A stretch of DNA of 64,000 nt, from the NCBI GenBank assembly GCA_019843655.1, contig JACDQD010000102.1, positions 4,907,501 through 4,971,500 of the forward strand, read 5' to 3'. The notes beneath the pieces were generated by a model. It worked only from the letters and a program-made list of their open reading frames with translations. It had not been told where the DNA came from and did not search any database. The stretch is from Lethocerus indicus (Eukaryota > Arthropoda > Insecta > Hemiptera > Belostomatidae). Position numbers and translations under genes: made by a program. Positions 1 through 13,600 of this stretch are shown here, piece by piece. The stretch's first letter is position 1, and every line of letters starts with the position of its first letter.

Positions 1-3000
1 TTAATTTATATTTGTAGTTCTAAATTATATCTAAATCATGTTATTTAAGCCTTGAATTTTACAAGCGCATTATGCTTATTCCGAGTTGTACGCGTTATTA
101 TGAAATACAGGACTTTCTGAATCATAAAAATCATGTTCATATAAATATTGCATCTTTATAAATAATAATTATATGTCCGTGTTAGTGTATGGCATTAACA
201 AAGTTTATAATTACTTTTAAAATTAACCTCTTTCATGAAGCTCTTAAAAATGGTTCTGGAAACACTTATGCATTATATTAGTGCATACTATCTGCACAGC
301 GATAAATAATTGTGTTTGTGTAATGAATAATAACATTTCTGCTACATATGAAATTTCGATTTCAATGCGATTATTTTAATTTTATTTCCTAAATCAAGTC
401 CTACAGTTCCAGGTTATTAATGTGGCATTGGACCATAATATAAATAACAATATCGGCAGAAGAAGGAACACATCGCAATATAGATTGAAAACGAACAGTT
501 TCTGCACGATTTTACCCTCCCGAACGCCCAGAAGAATATTTCTAGGCCGGCAGAGCACGAACGGTGAACAATTTCATGGATCGGGAATAAATTTCGGGTA
601 TTTCCCCTCGGCGGGTGTAGTTACATCATTTAAACAACGGCCCGAAGTTATAGGAGTTAACGAATCTTGGTTAGGGGGTCCGCCCGGCGGGCTTATCTCG
701 TTAAACATTAAAGGTAACCTGCCAGCAGGCAGGCCCCCTGGAATAAATCCAGAGGATGGAAGTTGGCCCTCAGCCCTCCAGAGCGGATATTAATTTAATC
801 ACTTCCTGGCCCGCTATGAGCAGCATCTCCTCTTAGTTAGCGCCGCCGATACCGATAACGGCGGCCCTCCAGACCTATAACGGCATCCATAAATGTTGAT
901 GGGAAAAAGCCAGCCGGCCGGACAGAAACATTTATGACGACCCATAAAAATTTATGGACCGTAAGACCCTACGCTGGGTAAAAAAGGAGAAAAACATAAG
1001 GAAGTGGACGTCTACAATCCTCATTACGCTGTCATTAAGGCCAATTTTGTTGCCACGCTGTCCAAAAGTAATAAAAATCTTGATAGAATGCTAAAACCTA
1101 AAACGAAAGACTTATGGTTTCCACTTTGTCTAAAATCTCCTCGTATAATATACCTAGATTCAAATAACTTATATTGTAAAGTGTAAATTGTATTTAATTT
1201 TCTTTCATCAATAGTATTGGGAATATTTGGTAAGAGGGGTCGATCTTAAAATATCAAAACGATGTTCTCTAGAGTCCTAAGCTGTGGTTATGGAATCCCC
1301 GCGATAAAACAATTTCTCCTCGGTCCGGCATAATATCTACGGCTTAATAATAAGAACGACGATCGAATCCTCTAAGCTCCTTTGCTCACTTCACCAGCCG
1401 TCGAATGTAATTAACCCAATACAATTTGAGTTAGAACGGATGATGTTATATTATTCCCTTCTGAATCGGGATCGGATGCCATCGATCAATAATTCCGATT
1501 GGGTGTCTGCCCTAACTCCCCGAGTATTAAGCACGGCCCCTCCGACTGTACGGCCGGCAGGAGCTGATCACCTGACGAATTTATACTGAGCGTATATACA
1601 TGTAGGCGTTGTTTGTAGGCCGAGGAAGGGCTGCAGGGAGGAGGGCCCTCCTCTGTCAACAGTGTCCCAAACCTCCTGTTAATTGGAACAAAACATCTCG
1701 CATTGCCCGATGTCGTCGGCCCTGAGCATAACTGGATTAAGCGCCGCGGTCCAATTAGCACCGGACTCCAGACAAATGTTTGCCGCCCCGCCCCGCCCCC
1801 GCCGCTCCCCCACCGAAACAAATTTGTCACTCCGGCCAACAACCCGTGAATGCGGCATAATTTGATTGGGGCTTCCTAATCAATCGGGATCAATAGGCAG
1901 CGCACGGGATTTGGGCGAAGGTGCGGTACGTGCTTCATACTTTGAGATGTCTGGATTGAATTGATTTCAAATGTGAATTTGGAATTGAAGAATACAGCGC
2001 ACCCCCAGTGATTTTTTTGTATTAATCAAGCCTAGGCTCGAGCCATTGGGTCATTAAAACGCTTATAGTCTGCAAACACTAAATAAATCAACCTTGTTTA
2101 ACCACTTATTATATAACTTAAATAAATAAACCAAAAAAATTATGTCCTCTCAGTGTTACTTTTTTCTATGGAAGGAGCAGAAGGAATATCATGTTATACA
2201 TGTATATTATATAATTGCACCTCAACATTGCTAGATATAGTTCTTTAGTTAAATCCGTTATGTCTTTTATGTAAGTGTGAGACACTTTAGCTTAAGGTTT
2301 TCTTAAGACATTTCCCTCTTAACGCTTAACCTATGAGCGCATAAATTCTATCCTACACTGAAAATACAACTTCGGAAGTGTTCCTTAGCTTAAGATTCAC
2401 ACCGCGACCCCAGTTCGAATTAACTTTATCCAACTTACAGTAACAATTACAAACCAACTTATAAGGCCTAAAAACAACGTTCACAAGTACTAGGGACATT
2501 ATGTTTCTACAAGCATTAAAGTTTCGCTTTTCCCACTCTGGCCAGCTGTGTTGCGTCAGTAAATTATTGAGGTCTGCACTGTTAACGGCGATTTATTTTA
2601 TTTGTTATAAATTACACAACCCGTAGGAATACGACTCGCGTTCCTCATTAATTTAGTGACGGCGAGGCAATCGATAAGCGAGAAGATTGGGGAAAGGTTT
2701 AAATTATAGATATGTGTAAAGTCAATAATTCTTTGCGACGATTTTTTTTGTGCTTTCGAAGCGTGGCAAATTCAGAATTCTCACTCGTGCTGACCGGAAA
2801 TAAATGTTTGAGTCCTCTGATTATCATAAGAATAGCTTGGGCCAAGATTGAAAATCCTGTTGTCTCAGAGCGAACCCCCGTAGATCCCCGAGACTGATTT
2901 CACCCGGGACAATTCCGAAGGTGGAGTTCCTTTAGATTGAATTACCCATCTTATTTGAACCCCCGCCGCCCACCGATAGCGAAAAAGGTTTCATATTGCC

Positions 3001-3804
3001 CTTATTGTCTCGCCTCCACCCAAGGGAGGACGGGACAGTACCGATGTCTTCTCTATATTGGTCCCTCTCCTCCCTCCTCTCTATCGCTCCCGATCCGGTA
3101 ATACTCTTAACCGAATTACCGGCTACTCCCCGTATCCGGGCGGTCGGTCTACTGGTACTACTACTGTTGACGGCCCGCTCTTTAATCTTGTTTGCCGCCC
3201 CCCTTCCACCAAACTTCTCTCCGCGATAATATTCCTAACCGGGACTATCCGACCCGGATCCCGGTTATTAGACTTTATTGAATCAGGAGACGAAACACTG
3301 TTTGAACTCCGGCGCCGTTTCCCCTGACCCCTTGTACCCACCCACCTGTACTTCCGTACCTAAAACTTATATTAAAGTAATCCAAATTATTAAATTATTG
3401 TTAATAACGCAAACTAAATTTACCGAGCACAGAACTCGAAACTGTGACAAGCGAGTCCTCGCCTCGGTGTCTAGTCTTAATCGGGGTCCGTACGGAATTT
3501 AATTTTCGTATACATTTTATGCCGGTGAACTTGAGGCAGTAGAGAAAATTACTTCGTATGAGGTAAATGATTATTAGTTTTAATTTATTATAATTATAAA
3601 GTATTATCATCGTATACATTTATGTAAATTACATAATAGATCATTGCGTTATTTAGAATGTTGGTCATATTGTCTTAACAGATACATATATTATTTAAAT
3701 AGTTTGAAAATGTACTCCCCTTCAATTATTTTTGAAGCTAGCGTCTAGCTCGACGGTGGAAAGCTTCGAATCAATTGAAAATTGTTAAACGGATTTTATA
3801 TTTT
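1..3804. other. Non-coding stretch, probably intron of the gene ending at 4082
   Basis: I see no supported exon here. The stretch alternates AT-rich sequence with GC-rich islands at about 650-960, 1500-1860 and 2940-3340. Open frames in the islands give proline- and arginine-rich translations without recognisable domains and lack matching splice sites. Because the exon at 3937 needs an upstream exon in splice phase 1, and none is visible here, most of this stretch is probably the last intron of that gene. That is inference. Confidence 0.5.
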
Positions 3805-3901
3805 AAAAGATTCAGGATACTTGTACCAATTGCACCCATAACTGTATAGGTTGATTGTGCAAAAATAAAACAGTTAAAAAAAAAAAAAAAAGATTCAGGA
3901 T
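3805..3901 (+). mobile_element. Short poly-A retroposed element with 14-bp target-site duplication
   Basis: An insert of about 70 bp (3819-3890) carries an AATAAA signal followed closely by a poly-A tract. It is bounded by a perfect 14-bp direct repeat, aaaagattcaggat, at 3805-3818 and 3888-3901. This is the signature of target-primed reverse transcription by a LINE enzyme. A second, inverted copy lies at about 10567-10632 and starts at nearly the same 5' point. The element may be a very small SINE or the recurrently truncated 3' end of a LINE. It sits about 35 bp upstream of the acceptor at 3936, within the last intron. Confidence 0.8.
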
Positions 3902-3936
3902 GTTGAATTAGTAAAATTTCCATCAAACTGTTTCAG

Positions 3937-4082
3937 GCGGAAAACTCTCCGGAATCAACGAGGAGATAATCTGGATCTCGATAGGGATGAGCGTCGTGAT
4001 CGCTGTGCTGATCACTATGGCACTCTGCTACTTGGCCAGGGAGAAATGCAAGAAGCGTCACGAGTACAGCCTGCAGCTATGA
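3937..4082 (+). CDS. Terminal coding exon of a single-pass membrane protein
   Basis: This is a 3' terminal exon preceded by the acceptor tgtttcag at 3929-3936. Two bases (GC) complete a split codon (phase 1), then the frame is read from 3939 to the TGA at 4080-4082. The translation starts GKLSGINEEIIW, continues with about 20 hydrophobic residues (ISIGMSVVIAVLITMALCY), and then a basic stop-transfer segment (LAREKCKKRHEYSLQL). This is the layout of the C-terminus of a type I membrane protein: a short extracellular stalk, one membrane span and a short cytoplasmic tail. The codon pattern is clearly less AT-biased than the flanks. The family is not recognised, and the ectodomain lies outside the window. 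After the stop the same frame stays open for 18 codons to TAG at 4137-4139; see the separate entry. Confidence 0.8.
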
Positions 4083-4139
4083 CGACGGCCTCTGCCGCTC
4101 TATCCGGCCGTTCAGAAAGAGTACTACATCAACGTCTAG
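4083..4139 (+). other. In-frame extension after the UGA stop (possible readthrough tail)
   Basis: Directly after TGA-C, the frame of the membrane exon continues for 18 codons (RRPLPLYPAVQKEYYINV) to a TAG. The codons mostly end in C or G, like the exon and unlike the AT-rich flanks. The last residues, YYINV, end in a hydrophobic residue in the style of a class II PDZ ligand. UGA followed by C is a leaky context in insects, where readthrough in neuronal and membrane genes is well known. Alternatives are a nonsense change or frameshift in this copy, an assembly error, or chance. The two other frames are also open for tens of codons here, which weakens the case. Confidence 0.4.
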
Positions 4140-7100
4140 AGCCGGTCTCGACGAATTCACCAGCCGACAAATGCAACATCCCCGCACCCTTAGGAACAGG
4201 CCTCCTAGAATCCCGCGATTCTTCAGATCGTCACCGAGAGACAGAATCAGCGAGTGTGGCGACTCAAGAGAGCACAAGGACCATTGGCATACCCTTCTTC
4301 CAATAGTGACACAGCTGAAAAACAAAAATTTCTGAAAAATCAAAAAATCGATGTATAGTCCATGCTAATTAATAGGTGCATATCTACAGTTTAATATCTC
4401 CTACCCATATTTTTCCGATCAGTTGAGGTTGTAACTCGAAATGGGCCAATTATTGGGTTTTATCGGGCGCGATTAAAGCGTCCGATATATAAAACAATAT
4501 ATTGTACCATACGTTTTACAGAACGCAGAATGTAACCTTTCATAAAATGTCACCTGCCCAATATCTATCATTTGTAAAAATTGTATTCTATATATATCCA
4601 AATAGGTGGAATCCTTACTAAAAATCGTTGAAAAATATGCTCCCGTTTAACTATTTTGATGTATCATTAATTAGAAACTTTCCTTACAGGTGTAACGTGT
4701 TTTCCCTCGTGATTGTTAGAAACTGAAGTTATGAAAATATACGAGGTGGAACAATTTAATTCCATTCCAATTTTTCCCACAGGTGCGGGAATTGTATTTC
4801 CACCGCTCGTATATTTTCCGTGATTTATGAGATCTGAAATCTGCGGTGTAATTTTTTTTTCATCCCGTCTCATTTAAATTGCGGAAGTATAATTTTTTAA
4901 AATTAAGAAACGATCTTTGCGTTTAATTTCTGTCATCGTTAACACAGCAAGTACCGCGACCGAATTATTTGGATCTATGAGGGATCTGTTTTAGACTAAG
5001 AAGTATTTCCGAAGTAAAAACTTAACGTTTTTCAAATTCATTACTACTGAAGAAACTTGAATATTAAACACTCTCACTAGGTCTGAGTGACGGGAACTTA
5101 GTGAACTCCACAAATACAACTTCTGGTAGTATACTATATACGGAGGTTGATTACAGTGTTCAATTGAAGTTGATTCCATTTGATTCATGAGAAATATTTC
5201 GGAAATCAAGGGGGAAACACTCGACCAGGCTCTTTGGGGAGGCCTCTACGATACTCTTCAATCCATCACTGTCCGCCAAGCTTAGAAATACGAAAACAAT
5301 TTTTCAGGAACTTCACCTCTTCGAATTCCAACACTTAATGTAACAGCTCATTTCTAAAATGAGAACGTAATTCCCATTCAACAGTAATGTTCAATAGCAC
5401 TAGTGAATCATTCTAATTCCACGATAGTTAAATAAAAACTATATATAATTCTAGTAATCAACATACAATTCCAGTTCATTCGAATTTGAGTAATCTTAAT
5501 AGAAATATTGTAGTGAAGCATTTACAATAATAATCACAATTAAAAAAAACCTGTTTACATTATTCCAGTATTTATTATGAAGCATATTACGTATAATATA
5601 ATAATAAATAAATGCGCGAGTGTCGTCAGTAAATGAAAAAGATAGCTAGGCCAAATGACTTTTACCATAATATTCAAAACAATAGCTGAAAACTGCAACT
5701 TGTTCAATATAAAAATAAGATTCAATCGTTTGTTTAAAGCTGCGGTATCTAATTGAATTTCAATTGCACAATGATTGAGGAAATTAATTCAATTTTGGAT
5801 TAACTCAGCACCGTTTCAACAACATGAAAATGAACAAAGGTTTTTAGAACCTGCTGTAGATTTAGTTAAAAATTCTATCCATAAATATTTGATTAATCTG
5901 AAAAATGGTTTAAAATATTGTTAAAACTTTGATTGTAAATTTATTTTCTTCCGATGTCTAGCTTGGATTTGTGTAATAATTAACCTTAAATCACCCTATT
6001 CCTCTCATTTGTTTAGAGTGGATGTTATTTTACGTAGAAAAGCAATGATTTGATAGGATGGCTATACCATTTATAAATAAATGTTTAATTGTACTATATC
6101 TTCTGTATTATGAGTGAATGAAAAATTTGTGAGATTATTATATTTTAGTTTAAATTCCATTTAAAATTATAACATTACACCTGGTTTGTCCAGCTAAATT
6201 ATCAGTAGGGTCACGTTGATACTGGTTTAAGCGTATTACGTGGTGTCACGTGCCTGAACTCATTCGGCCTTGTCAGGTTATAATACCTACAATGAATTTC
6301 AAATGGGGATTGCTTTTTATTATGATGGAACAGATTTTTATGGAATGAAATAAATGACTCACATAGGATGGATAAAGTTCAATTTGTGTTTCACTGTCAA
6401 GCGGGTATAGCTTTCTTTCGCCAAGCCTTTGTAGGCTTTCCAGGAATCAGGTAGATTATTGATTAATCAAAGGAAATAAAGATCTTGCAGACGGATCCGG
6501 ACTTTATTTGAAATTCATTGTAGGAATTATAACCTGAATATCAACCGGTTACATTTGTATTTTTGTCAGATTTGTCCATAATAGAAATTGAAAATAAAAA
6601 AAATGTTGCAGCCACAGGGGGACATATTCATCATAATCTTTATCTGTATTGAAAAATGTGAATGTATTGACACATTATATTTTATAAATTCTCATTCTCA
6701 TTTCCTTTACATACCACCTAGTGATCATTGCATTTAGGCTGCCATTTGTTGTAACTCTACAGTGGACCAAGTAGCTATACTCACCATGAATTTTTAGCCA
6801 CCTAGTTTCAGTTGCTCCTTTCCATAACCATTAGACACTTTCATAATATATACTAAACTGATTGCAGGACATCTATTTGACAAATATCAGAACCTTTATA
6901 TTATTTACAAAAAACTGGTAACAATTGACTATTGTTAGAGATAGAAGAAGTTATTATTTAATGCAATGGATAAATAACAATGAATATGTGTGGTGAATGT
7001 GGCACCTCTATTAGACCACTGTTTTGGTGCAATAGAGTATTCATTATTATTTCAGATGTTATCAATTTAAAGTTGACCTCATTTAATAAAATTGGGTGAA

Positions 7101-7310
7101 TTAATCAATGTCACAATAATCATTATAAACATATTAACATTTAAAAATAGCTTAATATGAATTTAAGTGGAGCCAAATTTGTTGACCAATGTTTTCCCAG
7201 ACTAGTAACAATGGGAACTTAGTCTATTATTTCTTAGAATTGGGGGTATATGTCCTTGCTAAATTCATGACATACATTAAAATTTGGTTATATTAGGAAA
7301 TAATAATAAT

Positions 7311-7313
<3 letters not shown>
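4140..7313 (+). other. Probable 3' UTR, then AT-rich intergenic sequence
   Basis: This follows the terminal exon. No further exon is supported. Candidate polyadenylation signals AATAAA lie at 5431-5436 and 5603-5608, but in such AT-rich DNA neither is decisive. From about 5300 on the sequence is uniformly AT-rich with no long open frame. Confidence 0.4.
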
Positions 7314-7373
<60 letters not shown>

Positions 7374-7379
7374 ATATAG
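7314..7379. repeat. (AT)n microsatellite
   Basis: An almost uninterrupted run of AT dinucleotides ends in an imperfect tatgtatgtatata segment. The same tatgtatata flank occurs at the (AT)n tracts near 20.45 kb and 28.67 kb. Confidence 0.97.
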
Positions 7380-9601
7380 TTAAATTATTATTATTGCAAA
7401 TAATAATATAACTAAATTTCATAACATTTAAATATATTTAAAGTATATATAGATCCATTAATTAAATAAATTTGGTTTGAAGAGAAAAAATAATTTCTGT
7501 ACCTGAAGGCAATTGAGTAGGATTTGCTTTTGAGATTGTGATGTAAGTGGTATTACATTGAATTTGAACTTCACTTGGAGTGTTTAAATTAATTTCAATT
7601 AATGTTGAGATGGTAACTCAGTCTATTAGTGGATGGTTAGTATTTGAATATGATTTAACCATCTCATTCATGCTAGTGTAGAATATAAAGCACTGATTAG
7701 GATTATAGCACGTAAGAAAGAAATATATTGTGTCAAATGTATTGTTTTGTAATCCAAAAAAAAAGATTTTTATACAGAGATCTTCTTACTGGGAGTTTTA
7801 AACTGACCTATCATTTTGTAAATATGAATTTTCAATTTCCTAGATTAAGAGCTTCAAAAAAAGATATTATCAATAATTGAGTTTAGAAATGCCAAAGGAT
7901 AATCCTATGTTCTAAAGTTTACACAATTTAAGCATTTTGGATATAAATATCTTGACTATTAAATGACAATTTATTAAAATATATCTTGGTTCTTGCACAG
8001 AAATATTTCCAAATGATTCTGCATTTCACATAGCCTCAGGTATATATTAGTAGGGTGTATAAATAGGTTACAATTAAACATTAATGATAAATTTAATTAA
8101 ATAAATATTGTGTAAATAGATCAGTTGTAATAAAACAGTATTATAGAGACAGTATTTTAAATAAATAAAAAAAATAACGTCCACCTTAAATTTATATGAA
8201 TTATAAGATCGACATGTATACCTGGGTATAGTGAGGACCACTTTAGCTTTATATAGAATTTAATCTTTAGGAATGGATAGTTTGTAATACACAAGATTTA
8301 TATGTATGCTACTGGCAATGAATGCTACAGGAAATTGGCAGGTAATACAGATTTTGCTTTTTCTCTACTTGGAAAATTTAAAAGGAAATAATTGATCATC
8401 TTTTCCCAAATATATAAAATACCTACTAATACTAATAATGTTTACTACATTAGAATTCTGAGATATTAATCAAGAAAAATAATTTTGTATTGAAATTACC
8501 TAAATTATTGCTATATCTATGTTATTCATATTCATGTGGTGTTTATGTTGCGATCATTATAAGACTGATAGCTTTTTCTATACCTTATTTTGACATTTCA
8601 TCTATTTGTATGAATCATAATGTAGAATCTTGCACCAACATTTCATGTTAGAAATACTCTAATAAGAAATTATAATTCAAATGTCAACATCACTCGAATT
8701 AATCAATGCAAATTTAAAATGTGATAATTGTGTATTTTTCAGTATTTCTTTTATTTCAAGTGTAATATATTTAAGGTGGATATTTTTTATTTTTGTTTCT
8801 TTTTTTGATTCATAAAAGTGTCCCTTGGTTTTTATAACATTATAAAAAGGTTACTCAAGAATATTTTATACCATGTATATTATTTACCATGTACTGAGGA
8901 AATTTTTTATTTTAAACACAATAAATAGAATGAACTAATATGTGAACATAATTTTATTTTGTATTAATATTTATCCCACCTTAGTTATCGTAAAGCATTT
9001 ACTTAATGTTAGTATAAAAAAATGGAGCTTCAGGCTCGTTTAATTATTGGTGCTCTGAAACTATTGATTCCAAAGATTGTGTAATGTACAGATTTTGAAA
9101 TTACAAATATATGTGATGTAGATAGTAAGTTTTAAAATGTATTTATTTTATTTAAAACTAGGCAAAGTGTAAGTGATTTGTACTTTTTATTTTTAAAAAA
9201 TGTGTAGATTGTGGGCCAATGTCGAACACCAAATTTATCATTTGATTATTGCTTCACTAAGAAATACTATGTAATAATGTCTTGTAATTAATCTAGTTGG
9301 TCTAAAACTATTGAGTATTATCTTGTACCTTAATAATAAATCTATTTATCAAATCTTGGTGTATAACCTCCTGATATATTTTGTGTATTCTGAAAAAATA
9401 TAACAATACTAAACATGGACTATTTATTTTTTTAAAAATCCTACTGTTTCGGTGAAAAGATTTGATATAATGGGAGTTGACCACAATAACATTTTATGCA
9501 TTCATCGTATTATTCCTCACTTAATGAAGGATGTAATAATGATAATTTACGTAATTATTTTGTCCCAATTGACGTTTAATCATTGAATAATAACACAAAA
9601 A
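7380..9601. other. AT-rich non-coding stretch
   Basis: This is a low-GC stretch with no long open frame on either strand and no structured repeat that I can see. Confidence 0.6.
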
Positions 9602-9760
9602 TATGTGCGTCCGTCGACCAAACTAACCAGAGTGTTTAGAATGCCAGTTTTGTGGTCTGCGAGGGGTTGGAATACCGTAGATATTACCGATAGATCTACG
9701 GTAACCAGAGTGTTGTCCAAGACTGTTTGCTCTTGGACATATTTAAAAAAATTTCAAATA
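9602..9760 (-). mobile_element. End fragment of the hammerhead/minisatellite repeat family
   Basis: The segment gccagttttgtggtctgcga at about 9641-9660, and ggttggaataccgtag just after it, match on the opposite strand the 3' ends of the copies at 23.87 kb, 30.77 kb and 54.53 kb (gcagaccacaaaacaggcat and close variants). The fragment then holds a perfect 10-bp hairpin, taccgtagat (9673-9682) with atctacggta (9694-9703). A 13-bp direct repeat, taaccagagtgtt, occurs at 9624-9636 and 9702-9714. No ribozyme core is present in this fragment. Confidence 0.6.
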
Positions 9761-10566
9761 ATACCATATCTGATGGCCGACTTCGCGCCGTTTATGACAT
9801 AAAAGCTAAACATTCGAAAACGAATCCTATGATCTACCTGAGTAGGGCTCTTTTTGTCCTTTGGCGGTACTGTCACCAACTTATATATTAAAGTTTATAA
9901 GAGTTTAATTAATTAAGAATTTAATTATAATGCCTGAAATAGGTACTTTATTTTATAATAAACTACAATAGGTTCCTATTAATAGTATTTGTTTACCTCG
10001 TTGTAAGACTGCTCGGATATTTAAACACAATAATAAACAGTGATGTACAATGAATATAATGCTTGTGTTAAAGCACACAGAAGTACGGACAATAAATATT
10101 CGATCGTTTTTCTTCGGAGTTAAATTCAACCCCAGTGTTACATTCAGACAAGCAGCTTACTGAACTTGTGAAACTTTGAGCCGTCCGTTGATGTACGAAG
10201 GGGACATTCCGAGTAAAAAAAATGTACGGCAGAAGGACCGAAAAAAATGTTCGTATCTGCAAATGCGCGCCGAAAAATAAACAGCGCCTCCCTCCGAGTT
10301 CATTTACATTTCGACATCCCGTAATTTATGATGCCTTTGTACACTCCAGCATTGGGCGATGGAATATACTACCGGGGCGGGTGTAAATAAATCATATCTG
10401 GGAATGAACCCCGGACAATATACTCCCATCCACTCAACATTCCTGCAACTCCCGGTATCATCAACCTTCCATAGTCATAAATTAATGAAAAGAAATGTTT
10501 TGTTATAAAGCGGATAGATAGGAGATTTGCGTATTTAAGGGACTCACAAGGTCCCTTCCTATTCTA

Positions 10567-10632
10567 TTTTTTTTTAACTGTTTTATTTTTGCACAATCAA
10601 CCTATACAGTTATGGGTGCAATTGATACATGT
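10567..10632 (-). mobile_element. Second copy of the short poly-A retroposed element
   Basis: Read on the minus strand, this repeats the 3819-3890 element: a start resembling acatgtatcaatt, then caattgcacccataactgta, the AATAAAACAGTT end and a poly-A tract (poly-T at 10567-10575 on the plus strand). No convincing target-site duplication remains. Two copies sharing one 5' point favours a defined short element over random truncation. Confidence 0.75.
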
Positions 10633-13600
10633 ATTTATTTCGACGTGTTAGTCACGACAAAGAAACCACCCAATGATGGCGCTTTTGACATGTTCCTATA
10701 CTATAATGTAAATTTGTCGATAGTGTAAACGTAAAATAACTTGTTTTCCTTTAATTTTTAGGACTGAATAATTTTAATAATCAATATAATAGACAAAGAG
10801 ACGGCATTTATCCCGAACCACTTAACTGTGGTCTAGCTTAAGACCAAGGAGGCGAGTGGGGAAAAGAATGATGGCATTCATCGGGCGTTGATTTATTAGA
10901 TAACTCGATGCAACAGGGGTGGTGATAAGAAAATTAATTTTAGCGTTCCAGATCAGCGCGCGGTTCAGTTTTAACCTACATTAAGGTACTTTCCGCCGTA
11001 CTGTTCCGTCGCAAGGTAACACTCGGGAGTGTAAAGGCCTACAGGGAAAGGTTCAAGTAGAGTGTACGGCCAATAAATAAAAGGGCGGAAGTGGGCAGCC
11101 TCCATTAGGCGGCATTGTCCAGCCCAACTGGAATTGACTCCGGTTCCAGTCGTTTCTTCACGGCCCGATATGTCACCTCGATACCGAAACGCGTTACAAT
11201 ACACGGCCCCCAATTGGAAACGCCCAATGCTGCTTTTAACACCGGCCCTGAGGCCTAAGTGAATTGGCGCAAATGAAACTAACCTTAGTCCGTGTTTCGC
11301 GTATCCATTGTTTCCTATGTGTGATTTTAATTTTGATCGGATCCTATCCTATGTAAACGACTATACTATAAAGTGTAATAGTCCATTCACAATTACACAA
11401 AATGTGTTCATTTCACATACCTTCATAGCTAGTAGCTCAGAAATATTTTGAAGCAGATTTTGAAGTATTTTTCTCTACTAAAACGCCCTCAAAAAATTCC
11501 ATTGAATATAACCTACACTTACTGTAGTAAAAAGGAGACTGAGAGCTTCAACGACAGTGACATATTTAGTAATGTAATTATGTATGTGATTAGTAACGAA
11601 AAATGAAAGACCGATCTACCATCGATTTACCGTATCGGTAATATAGATACCGTACTTTTTCGGTAGGTACAATCGTATCACTTATAATTTACTAAATCCA
11701 AAATTTAAGTCTGTATGAGAAATGAAAATCGCCACTGTAATTTGCAATGTATGAGAAGAGTTTTTCAACGTTCGCCGCTAGATATCTCCCGTGTCTGCTC
11801 CTCGGCCTGCTTTACTGGGGCCACCAAATCTATTTTTTTTAATAGTTGGAAATAATTTCAACATTCGTTCTAAATTTTACTGTTAAATATTATTTCATAT
11901 TTACCCAATATACAGGAACAGAATATTTAGCTTAATTAAATAGCGCCGTACTAACAACAAAAAGTATCATCAGACCCGCATGACAGATTCGTCTTGCGGG
12001 TTAGTATCAGCGCCGTCGCATTACAGCGCAATATAGCACGAGTGATATAAAATGTACATTTATAATATAATATAATTTAAGTTAGACTGAAAAATCAATA
12101 AAGAATAAGTACGATTTTGATGCTTAATCCCACTTGATTAAATATGACAATTATGATCGTAATAGTATTATCGTTAACGTCCCTAGGGTACAGTTATTGC
12201 GGGTAACTTGCGCCTGTCAGCTGCAGATCAATCACCCTGTTAACTCTGTTAGTGAACTGATTCATCGCCGTCGTACTGGCGATGAAGGGAGACTAATATA
12301 GGACCGTACCGATGTGAGAAAATGTCGAAATCTCTTTGCCACCGTGAAATGAGAAACCGCCCAGTGGTGTTTCCTTTTTGCAGTGTAAAAACATACCTAA
12401 TTCGGACTCATTTTTTACTTCAAACGAAAATAAACTTCGGTGGACGGTTTTATGTTTGTATTTTACTCCTGTAAAGAACAACCTGTCCATTCTTCGTGCT
12501 TATTTGTTAGACTAATCTGATGGGGAGGCGGGATAGTAAAGTTTCGCAAAACCGTAAGGTCTCGGTAGTTTGGGTCCTTTAAATGGGATTCCGGCTCTAA
12601 ACGCTTGGGTAGAATCGACTGGACTTGGAAAAAATCTCGCTTTCCCACTTTCTGAGACTTGAATTACGCTTCAGCATGGGGTGGAAGGGGATGGGGTGTA
12701 AATTATTTCGATAAAGGCGAATCATAGTCGGGGCCGGCAGAAACGAAATTGGCTCTCTTTCTCTCTTCAACCCTCCTCCACTCGACCGAAAACTTTACGA
12801 GCTCCAAGGTAATCGAAGAAACACCTCCTTCGGGTTGTCCCGCCTCCCTGGGTTTTAATTTGTAGGGTACATCGATCCAAACGCTTTTTTAGTTTCATCT
12901 GCCGATAAAAAGAAATGTTCACTTTGAAATATACTAACAAAAAAATCTAAACTATAAAAACATATTTTGATTTCTCTTGCCGTAAAAATAAAACGAATAC
13001 TGTAATTTCATATTTACATTTTATTTATGTTTTCGCGTCAGGGCAACTGTTATCAAATTACAGCTGATAAACGTATATTTTACATTGGTATACACAGGTG
13101 TTCGAGTTAAAGAAGTATTGTTTAATGTTATCCAATCATGAATCGCTTTTAATTTTGCATTGGACAGTTATATGCTCCACCTATATGAACCATTACCCGA
13201 ATCTCCACTCTTTAAAAGAAGTATTAGCACTTCATTATAAGACCGATGTTGCGTGAAAAGCATACAATATTTATTGATTTTATAAATTAACTGTTGCCGA
13301 TTGTTCGTGTGTTCGAGGAGCAACATCTTAAATTAAGCCGCTCATTACGGTTGCATAACGAATGTCGAAAACATAGCGGGTTGGCTTTGAAATATTAATA
13401 GCTAATTGCTAAGCGAACTGGAGCCGCAAGTTGTCTTAAACACGGCCAGTTCTGGAAACATTATGCATACGGGACAGGAGTTGCCTCTTAGTCGGTCCTC
13501 CCTTTCTCTAACTCCTTCCAATGATAATTCGGATGCATAACCAACTCTGAACCGCCTAATACGGCGACTGGTTCCTACACTAACTAAATTGTTGGAGGCA

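Noticed and set aside
422..793. 123-codon plus-strand open frame in a GC-rich island
   Set aside because: Starts with GTG, has a glycine/proline-rich unrecognisable translation and no splice connection to the exon at 3937.
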